Shown here: positions 49,454 to 59,700 of the stretch, piece after piece | Layout: every line of letters starts with the position of its first letter | Position numbering within the stretch: position 1 is the first letter of the stretch | NCBI GenBank assembly: GCA_014843695.1 | Contig: CM026398.1 | Span: 51,375,834 to 51,439,833 of the forward strand | Source of the DNA: Archivesica marissinica | Taxonomy: Eukaryota; Mollusca; Bivalvia; Venerida; Vesicomyidae | Direction: 5' to 3' | Length of the DNA: 64,000 nucleotides | Translations under genes and position numbers: made by a program | The notes under the pieces: generated by a model | The model's database searches: none | What the model was told of the DNA's origin: nothing | Seen by the model: the letters and a program-made list of their open reading frames with translations, nothing else

Positions 49454-50296
49454 CCACACTGAAGCTTTCTTTGTAAATCGACTAATAGATGTCCATATAA
49501 TTCCCAAGTTTGATCAGTCACAGCAAAAACAAGTCCGCGTGTATAGGCCATACTACCTTGCTTGCTGGGGAAAATACATTTGCCGAATATAATAATTGTT
49601 TCAGATTAATAAAAAATACCTGTGCCGAATATTATAAACGATTTATCGATGCACAAAAATTACCTGTGCCGAATATTATAATCGATTACAATTATGACAT
49701 AGCGATGCACAAATTGCTCTCACTATATGTCCGTACTAAGACGAAATCACAACACTCAACTAAGACATGGTTATCTAAAAAATGGCACAAATCGCATTCC
49801 ACCACAATGGGCTCTGTAGTAGATACATTCCCCATTCTGCTATAGACAGATTCGAGGATGGGCAATGATCAATTGTGAGCGTAGTGCAGTTAGTACAATA
49901 TTTGTCAACGTTTGTTTCCAAAGCATTAGTATGCTACCATTACTAATCAACATTTCTCTGGGCAATTTGGGAGAAATATTTTCTTTCAATGAGCTGCCAC
50001 AATGCTCCATATTAAGTTTTATCAGCAGAATATGTGAGCACCTTGTTTCTAAATAAAATTTTAAATAAAATCACGGTCAGAAATGATAAAAAATCATTTG
50101 CATTACGCTGAATTCATTCAAATGTTGGAAATCGCACAGCGACGTCCATATAACACCTTGTTTCTAATGAAAAGTTTATATGGTCAGAAATTATAACAAT
50201 CATTTGCATATCTCTGAATTCATTTATGGCCAACTCTCCAAGCACCCATCTATATGTACATACATCCTTGTTTCAACGTGCTGATGATGGATGTAT
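49454..50296. other. Spacer, nothing recognised
   Basis: Contains three scattered copies of TGCCGAATATTATAA and repeated CATTTGCATA/CTGAATTCATT phrases. The plus frame 49510-49845 (111 codons) has no recognisable domain, and its Asn/Tyr/Lys-rich text follows these repeats. If transcribed, this may lie downstream of the tetraspanin 3' UTR. Confidence 0.35.
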
Positions 50297-50570
50297 GTTA
50301 TGTTATGTTATATTTCGGGTTTTACGCCTGCATCAGCACCATTTTGGGCTATATCGCCGGCGGGCAGTTTACTTAACAACACCTTTCCTGGGCAGGCTCC
50401 AGCGGTTAACCAGTACTTGGGTGCACCAACCTCCGTAAGAAACTGCCAACTTTTTCATATAAATGAGACACGGCCTGAGCGGGGCTCGAACCCGTGACCA
50501 TCAGTGATGATAGGTTACAGTGGTATACAAGTCAGCGACCTTAACCACTCGACCACGGAGGCGGACTTGA
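50297..50570 (-). repeat. SINE family D, full-length
   Basis: Minus strand: GTCCGCCTCCGTGGTCGAGT head, GGGTTCGAGCCCCGC B box, the GTGCACCCAAGTACTGG body and a CCCGAAATATAACATAACAT tail. It lies 129 bp downstream of the tetraspanin stop codon, in the same orientation, so it may be part of the 3' UTR. Confidence 0.92.
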
Positions 50571-50698
50571 TAATGGATGTAAGGTTACGACACACGGATA
50601 TAGTTTTCGATTGCCCGATATATTGCAAGCTCACAGTCATTCGCTCATCAACTATCAAGGTGTGTAGTCCCCGAGACACATACATTGGCATATTTCCA

Positions 50699-50764
50699 TC
50701 ACAAGATCAACTTGTTTTTCCTGAGACAACAGTACATAGTCACAGATGCCGTCATCAGCAATAT
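50699..50764 (-). CDS. Tetraspanin exon: end of TM4 and C-terminus
   Basis: The acceptor TTTTTATTTTCAG ends at 50765. The exon reads ILLMTASVTMYCCLRKNK and ends LIL before TGA (50699-50701). It completes the hydrophobic run started in the previous exon, then gives the CC-basic ending usual for the family. 66 bp with the stop. It is preferred over the weaker candidate at 51511-51600 because that one lacks the expected hydrophobic residues after the junction. Confidence 0.88.
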   Translation of the reverse strand: MLLMTASVTMYCCLRKNKLIL

Positions 50765-53700
50765 CTGAAAATAAAAATTTAGGTCAATATCTTACACAGT
50801 TGTCGTCATCGTCATTATCTGAAAAATTATACCGAAATTTTCTTAACCCTTAACCTGCGAATCACAACTAAAGTCGATTTTACAAACAGCATAGAGCCAG
50901 ATCAGACGGCACAGAATGCTATTTGCTATTCGGATAGTGGAGCTAAATCTCTTGTCTGAATAGCAAACATAGATCCTGAGTAGATGGTAACGCAGCGGTT
51001 GATCTGGATCTATATTGTTTGCGCATTCCGTACTGTCATGCAGTGGCTGATCTGGATCTATGTTGTTTGCACATTTCGTCCAATTTATTCGGCAGGTTAC
51101 GGGTTAAAAATAAAAATTTATTTCAAAAATGAAAACAAACAGGTAGGTAATACAGAGTAGTATTTATCATTGATATTAACTTTCCCGGTCACCCTGTGTA
51201 GCTCAATGTCTGGCCTGTACTAATACCTCATCCTGGTCTATACCCCGGCAGCTCAGGTCAGCTAACATGATGACCAGTTTGGTGTAGCTCAATGTCTGGC
51301 CTGTACTAATACCTCATCCTGGTCTATACCCCGGCAGCTCAGGTCAGCTAACATGATGACCAGTTTGGTGTAGCTCAATGTCTGGCCTGTACTAATACCT
51401 CATCCTGGTTTATACCCCGGCAGCTCAGGTCAGCTAACATGAGGACTAGTTTGGTGTAGCTCAATGTCTGGCCTGTACTAATACCTCATCCTGGTCTATA
51501 CCATGGCAGCTCAGGTCAGCTTACGAGGTTGTATCTCTGTATTATCCTTTTGTCTATCAGGATGCAGTTTTACAGAAATATTCTTATAAACAGAACAATA
51601 CTGCCAACATGAGGACAAGATGGTAGGTGATACAGAGCTTAGTATTTCCAATGTACATTATCGATCTCAGTTACCCATGTTGGAGGTAAGGGGCCGAGTG
51701 GTAAGTGTTGCTCTAGGTTTGATTCCCACTGAGGGTGTGGAAATATTACAGGTCAGGAAGCTATCCAGCTGGCTTGTGGACAGTCGATGGTTCAACCCGG
51801 GTTCCCGTCATTGTCTGAAATATTGCTCGGAGGGCACCCGGTGTCTTCGTTCACTAATATTAGATAGAGAACACATGATATAATCTGTTGGTGCGACTTT
51901 AAACCTCAAAAAACAAACAAACATGATGGAGATGGTAGATGGAGATGGTAGATGGAGATGGTAGCTGGAGATGGTAGCTGGAGATGGTAGATGGAGATGG
52001 AGATGGTAGCTGGAGATGGTAGCTGGAGATGGTAGATGGAGATGGTAGATGGAGATGGTAGATGGAGATGGTAGCTGGAGATGGTAGATGGAGATGGTAG
52101 ATGGAGATGGTAGATGGAGATGGTAGATGGAGATGGTAGATGGAGATGGTAGATGGAGATGGTAGATGGAGATGGTAGATGGAGATGGTAGATGGAGATG
52201 GTAGATGGAGATGGTAGATGGAGATGGTAGATGGAGATGGTAGATGGAGATGGTAGATGGAGATGGTAGATGGAGATGGTAGATGGAGATGGTAGATGGA
52301 GATGGTAGATGGTAGATGGAGATGGTAGATGGAGATGGTAGCTGGAGCCGGGTTACTAACCTGTATAACAGCCACTACCAGACCCAAAACTCCTACAGTG
52401 TACATATTCTTCATAAACCAAAACTTCACTTCTCCTGAACAACCCTACAAATAGTAATATCACAGCGAGATCATATACGATTGCTGATTGGTCATGGCAT
52501 GCATTACTATTAATCATATAGTGGATATCTGTTTATTTCGGTGTACGATCGAATGATATTTCACCGAATGAACATTGAAAGCAATACCACCTTTTTTATG
52601 TTCATTTGAACATTAGAATTCCATCATTCACGTAAACGAACGAACATTGTTTATTTTATGCTAAAAGTGTTTTTATGGTAAAAAAAACGATACCACCATG
52701 CGCTATACGGCTATTAGACAATGTGATAAATGATGTTACTGACAGCTGAAGTCCAAAAATTTTCAAAATGACAACATTCCAACAGACAGTGGCTAGGAAA
52801 TTCAAGCGTAAAGAAGTGAGAATCACACTGCACCTAAGTGTGGAATAACACAGTCTAGTTCACTGATAAATGTCTATATTTCATTGGAAATCAGGGTTCC
52901 CGCTGTCGGTCGCCAATTGCGACAAAAGAAAAATACTGGTGCTAAATTATGTGAATTGGCGAAAATATTTGGTGCAAATTTGCACAAACATTTAGTCCAA
53001 TAAATTTGATTACAAAAAAATATATGGTGAAAACAAATTTTGATATCCTATTTTTAAAAATGATGTTATAATTTGACGTTGCATATATACTCATCATATA
53101 TTTTGAAATATAATATTGTCTAACTTAATGTACGAACATTTGTGAAGCATCAAACAAAATTTGTGATACATCAGACAACATTTGTGATGAATTAGACAAC
53201 ATTTGTGATGTGATACATTAGACAACATTTGTGATACATTAGACAACATTTGTGATGCATCAGACAACATTTGTGATGCATCAAACAACATTTGTAATGA
53301 ATGGTGTTTTACGGCGCATCGACATCTAAGGTCATGTAGCGCTAAATACCAATTTGTGATGAATTAGACAACATGTGTGATGCATCAGACAACATTTGTG
53401 ATGAATCAGACAACATTTGTGATGCATCAGACAACATTTGTGATGAATTAGACAACATTTGTGATGCATCAGACAACATTTATGATGCATCAGACAACAT
53501 TTGTGATGAATTAGACAACATTTGTGATGCATCAGACAACATTTATGATGCATCAGACAACATTTGTGATGAATTAGACAACATTTGTGATGCATCAGAC
53601 AACATTTGTGATGAATTAGACAACATTTGTGATGCATCAAACAACATTTGTGATGAATTAGACAACATTTGTGATGCATCAGACAACATTTATGATGCAT

Positions 53701-56700
53701 CAGACAACATTTGTGATGCATCAGACAACATTTGTGATACATTAGACAACATTTGTGATGCATCAGACAACATTTGTGATACATCAGACAACATTTGTGA
53801 TGCATTAAACAACATTTGTGATGCATCAAACAACATTTGTGATACATTAGACAACATTTGTGATGCATCAGACAACATTTGTGATGCATCAGACAACATT
53901 TGTGAAGCATCAGCCAACATTTGTGATGCATCAAACAACATTTGTGATGCATCAGACAACATTTGTGATGCATCAAACAACATTTGTGATGCATCAAACA
54001 ACATTTGTGATGCATCAGACAACATTTGTGATGCATCAGACAACATTTGTGATACATCAGACAACATTTGTGATACATCAGACAACATTTGTGATGCATC
54101 AGACAACATTTGTGATGCATCAGACAACATTTGTGATGCATCAGACAACATTTGTGATGCATCAGACAACATTTGTGATACATCAGACAACATTTGTGAT
54201 ACATCAGACAACATTTGTGATACATCAGACAACATTTGTGATGCATCAGACAACATGTGTGATGCATCAGACAACATTTGTGATGCATCAAACAACATTT
54301 GTGATGCATTAGACAACATTTGTGATGCATCAAACAACATTTGTGATACATCAGACAACATTTGTCATTTTTGGTTTTGTTGTTGTTGGGTTGTTTCATC
54401 GCTGCAAATTGTGTGTTAGAAAGAATGAATAGTCAATATGTGTAGGTTATAAAACCTTTCTCCAGTCTCAAACTCTTGTTTCAAATAATCGGATTGGCTA
54501 AGAGATGGTGCAAATCTTAGATTAAACCAATCAAATTGCTTGAGCTCCAGTTTGAGATCTGAGAAAAGTTTTATAAAATCAGAGCCATTTCTAACGTAAT
54601 CTTAGGGATAAAATAATACCGCTACAGTAAGAAACTTACCCTCGAGTACAGAGAGGCCTTGCTGTTAACACTACCACATCCGCTCACTGGCTGCACACAG
54701 CAGGAGACAGGGACGCTGTTTTTATTGGGCCAGGCTGATATGCTGTACCAATCAGTGAGATTATCTATACCACAACACTCAAACTATAAACAAAGAAACC
54801 AGTAAACTGTTTGTGGTGGGCTTAAACTCAGTCGTAGAAGCACCTCTTGATGCCAATACGACATACACTGACAATGTAGTAACCAAACCAATGTTCATAA
54901 ACCCTTTCCCTCGTAGAAGCACCTCTTGATGCCAATACGACATACATTGACAATGTAGTAACCAAACCAATGTTCATAAACCCTTTCCCTCGTAGAAGCA
55001 CCTCTTGATGCCAATACGACATACACTGACAATGTAGTAGCCAAACCAATGTTCATAAACCCTTTCCCTTGTAGAAGCACCTCTTGATGCCAATACGACA
55101 TACATTGACAATGTAGTAACCAAACCAATGTTCATAAACCCTTTCCCTCGTAGAAGCACCTCTTGATACCAATACGACATACACTGACAATGTAGTAGCC
55201 AAACCAATGTTCATAAACCCTTTCCCTCGTAGAAGCACCTCTTGATGCCAATACGACATACATTGACAATGTAGTAGCCAAACCAATGTTCATAAACCCT
55301 TTCCCTCGTAGAAGCACCTCTTGATGCCAATACGACATACACTGACAATGTAGTAACCAAACCAATGTTCATAAACCCTTTCCCTCGTAGAAGCACCTCT
55401 TGATGCCAATACGACATACATTGATAATGTAGTAGCCAAACCAATGTTCATAAACCCTTTCCCTCGTAGAAGCACCTCTTCACGCCAATACCAATACGAC
55501 ATACACTGACAATGTAGTAACCAAACCAAATGTTCTTAATTAAGGCAAGAATCTCATGTAGTCCCAGTAATATCTATGGAGGTGGGATAGATATGGCGAC
55601 TACTTATCTACTGCATGATAGCTAAATGGCTGTAGTTTGCATAGAGATATAATAGTATATTAACCTAAATCTCATGTAGTCCCAGTAATATCTATGGATG
55701 TGGGATAGATATGGCAACTACTTATCTACTGCATGATAGCTAAATGGCTGTAGTTTGCATAGAGATATAATAGTATATTAACCTAAATCTCATGTAGTCC
55801 CAGTAATATCTATGGAGGTGGGATAGATATGGCGACTACTTATCCACTGCATGATAGCTAAATGGCTGTCGTTTGTATGGAGATATAATAGTATATTAAC
55901 CTAAATCTCATGTAGTCCCAGTAATATCTATGGAGGTGGGATAGATATGGCGACTACGTATCCAAAGCATGATAGCTAAATGGCTGTCGTTTGTATGCAG
56001 ATATAATAGTATATTAACCTAAATCTCATGTAGTCCCAGTAATATCTATGGAGGTGGGATAGATATGGCGACTACTTATCCACTGCATGATACTGATAGC
56101 TATTTAGGCTGTCGTTTGTATGGAGATATAATAGTATATTAACCTAAATCTCTATGAAGGAAAGGGTTAAATGGCTGTCGTTTGTATAGAGATATAATAG
56201 TATATTAACCTAAATCTCTATGAAGGAAAGGGTTAAATGGCTGTCGTTTGTATGGAGATATAATAGTATATTAACCTAAATCTCTATGAAGGAAAGGGTT
56301 AAGGACAGCTTTAGATTGTCATATGGCAACTTTCAGGCATGCATTGGTGGAGGAAGATGCCAGGTACCTATCCAAGTAGTATTACATACCCATAGCTAGC
56401 AGCCGGGATACACAAGCTAGCAGCCGGGATACACAAGCTAGCAGCCGGGATACACAAGCTAGCAGCCGGGATACACAAGCTAGCAGCCGGGATACACAAG
56501 CTAGCAGCCGGGATACACAAGCTAGCAGCCGGGATACACAAGCTAGCAGCCGGGATACACAAGCTAGCAGCCGGGATACACAAGCTAGCAGCCGGGATAC
56601 ACAAGCTAGCAGCCGGGATACACAAGCTAGCAGCCGGGATACACAAGCTAGCAGCCGGGATACACAAGCTAGCAGCNNNNNNNNNNNNNNNNNNNNNNNN

Positions 56701-59700
56701 NNNNNNNNNNNNNNNNNNNNNNNNNNNNNNNNNNNNNNNNNNNNNNNNNNNNNNNNNNNNNNNNNNNNNNNNNNNNNNNNNNNNNNNNNNNNNNNNNNNN
56801 NNNNNNNNNNNNNNNNNNNNNNNNNNNNNNNNNNNNNNNNNNNNNNNNNNNNNNNNNNNNNNNNNNNNNNNNNNNNNNNNNNNNNNNNNNNNNNNNNNNN
56901 NNNNNNNNNNNNNNNNNNNNNNNNNNNNNNNNNNNNNNNNNNNNNNNNNNNNNNNNNNNNNNNNNNNNNNNNNNNNNNNNNNNNNNNNNNNNNNNNNNNN
57001 NNNNNNNNNNNNNNNNNNNNNNNNNNNNNNNNNNNNNNNNNNNNNNNNNNNNNNNNNNNNNNNNNNNNNNNNNNNNNNNNNNNNNNNNNNNNNNNNNNNN
57101 NNNNNNNNNNNNNNNNNNNNNNNNNNNNNNNNNNNNNNNNNNNNNNNNNNNNNNNNNNNNNNNNNNNNNNNNNNNNNNNNNNNNNNNNNNNNNNNNNNNN
57201 NNNNNNNNNNNNNNNNNNNNNNNNNNNNNNNNNNNNNNNNNNNNNNNNNNNNNNNNNNNNNNNNNNNNNNNNNNNNNNNNNNNNNNNNNNNNNNNNNNNN
57301 NNNNNNNNNNNNNNNNNNNNNNNNNNNNNNNNNNNNNNNNNNNNNNNNNNNNNNNNNNNNNNNNNNNNNNNNNNNNNNNNNNNNNNNNNNNNNNNNNNNN
57401 NNNNNNNNNNNNNNNNNNNNNNNNNNNNNNNNNNNNNNNNNNNNNNNNNNNNNNNNNNNNNNNNNNNNNNNNNNNNNNNNNNNNNNNNNNNNNNNNNNNN
57501 NNNNNNNNNNNNNNNNNNNNNNNNNNNNNNNNNNNNNNNNNNNNNNNNNNNNNNNNNNNNNNNNNNNNNNNNNNNNNNNNNNNNNNNNNNNNNNNNNNNN
57601 NNNNNNNNNNNNNNNNNNNNNNNNNNNNNNNNNNNNNNNNNNNNNNNNNNNNNNNNNNNNNNNNNNNNNNNNNNNNATCGCTGCAAATTGTGTGTTAGAA
57701 AGAATGAATAGTCAATATGTGTAGGTTATAAAACCTTTCTCCAGTCTCAAACTCTCGTTTCAAATAATCGGATTGGCTAAGAGATGGTGCAAATCTTAGA
57801 TTAAACCAATCAAATTGCTTGAGCTCCAGTTTGAGATCTGAGAAAAGTTTTATAAAATCAGAGCCATTTCTAACGTAATCTTAGGGATAAAATAATACCG
57901 CTACAGTAAGAAACTTACCCTCGAGTACAGAGAGGCCTTGCTGTTAACACTACCACATCCGCTCACTGGCTGCACACAGCAGGAGACAGGGACGCTGTTT
58001 TTATTGGGCCAGGCTGATATGCTGTACCAATCAGTGAGATTATCTATACCACAACACTCAAACTATAAACAAAGAAACCAGTAAACTGTTTGTGGTGGGC
58101 TTAAACTCAGTCGTAGAAGCACCTCTTGATGCCAATACGACATACACTGACAATGTAGTAACCAAACCAATGTTCATAAACCCTTTCCCTCGTAGAAGCA
58201 CCTCTTGATGCCAATACGACATACATTGACAATGTAGTAACCAAACCAATGTTCATAAACCCTTTCCCTCGTAGAAGCACCTCTTGATGCCAATACGACA
58301 TACACTGACAATGTAGTAGCCAAACCAATGTTCATAAACCCTTTCCCTTGTAGAAGCACCTCTTGATGCCAATACGACATACATTGACAATGTAGTAACC
58401 AAACCAATGTTCATAAACCCTTTCCCTCGTAGAAGCACCTCTTGATACCAATACGACATACACTGACAATGTAGTAGCCAAACCAATGTTCATAAACCCT
58501 TTCCCTCGTAGAAGCACCTCTTGATGCCAATACGACATACATTGACAATGTAGTAGCCAAACCAATGTTCATAAACCCTTTCCCTCGTAGAAGCACCTCT
58601 TGATGCCAATACGACATACACTGACAATGTAGTAACCAAACCAATGTTCATAAACCCTTTCCCTCGTAGAAGCACCTCTTGATGCCAATACGACATACAT
58701 TGATAATGTAGTAGCCAAACCAATGTTCATAAACCCTTTCCCTCGTAGAAGCACCTCTTCACGCCAATACCAATACGACATACACTGACAATGTAGTAAC
58801 CAAACCAAATGTTCTTAATTAAGGCAAGAATCTCATGTAGTCCCAGTAATATCTATGGAGGTGGGATAGATATGGCGACTACTTATCTACTGCATGATAG
58901 CTAAATGGCTGTAGTTTGCATAGAGATATAATAGTATATTAACCTAAATCTCATGTAGTCCCAGTAATATCTATGGATGTGGGATAGATATGGCAACTAC
59001 TTATCTACTGCATGATAGCTAAATGGCTGTAGTTTGCATAGAGATATAATAGTATATTAACCTAAATCTCATGTAGTCCCAGTAATATCTATGGAGGTGG
59101 GATAGATATGGCGACTACTTATCCACTGCATGATAGCTAAATGGCTGTCGTTTGTATGGAGATATAATAGTATATTAACCTAAATCTCATGTAGTCCCAG
59201 TAATATCTATGGAGGTGGGATAGATATGGCGACTACGTATCCAAAGCATGATAGCTAAATGGCTGTCGTTTGTATGCAGATATAATAGTATATTAACCTA
59301 AATCTCATGTAGTCCCAGTAATATCTATGGAGGTGGGATAGATATGGCGACTACTTATCCACTGCATGATACTGATAGCTATTTAGGCTGTCGTTTGTAT
59401 GGAGATATAATAGTATATTAACCTAAATCTCTATGAAGGAAAGGGTTAAATGGCTGTCGTTTGTATAGAGATATAATAGTATATTAACCTAAATCTCTAT
59501 GAAGGAAAGGGTTAAATGGCTGTCGTTTGTATGGAGATATAATAGTATATTAACCTAAATCTCTATGAAGGAAAGGGTTAAGGACAGCTTTAGATTGTCA
59601 TATGGCAACTTTCAGGCATGCATTGGTGGAGGAAGATGCCAGGTACCTATCCAAGTAGTATTACATACCCATAGCTAGCAGCCGGGATACACAAGCTAGC

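Larger units (their letters stand above)
54398..56676. repeat. Left copy of a 2.28-kb near-identical duplication
   Basis: Matches 57677-59955 at a constant offset of 3279 bp. I saw two differences: T/C near 54475 versus 57754, and G/A at 56636 versus 59915. It includes the short MITE, a tetraspanin exon, the amplified MITE and the start of the 21-bp array, and ends exactly at the gap. Confidence 0.95.

Noticed and set aside
49510..49845. 111-codon plus frame
   Set aside because: No domain, Asn/Tyr/Lys-rich, and it follows scattered TGCCGAATATTATAA repeats.
51511..51600. Alternative last tetraspanin exon (acceptor TGTTGGCAG, 29 residues to TGA)
   Set aside because: The reading lacks the hydrophobic residues needed to complete TM4 and lies beside the 86-bp repeat. 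The exon at 50699-50764 fits the family far better. It could still be an alternative end.
53332..54419. 355-codon minus and 348-codon plus frames with CDASDNI or MHHKCCL repeats
   Set aside because: 21-bp array within a tetraspanin intron; both strands are open.
54779..58808. Minus frames of 63-79 codons with MVWLLHCQCMSYW text
   Set aside because: Each is the 79-bp unit of the amplified MITE read in successive frames.
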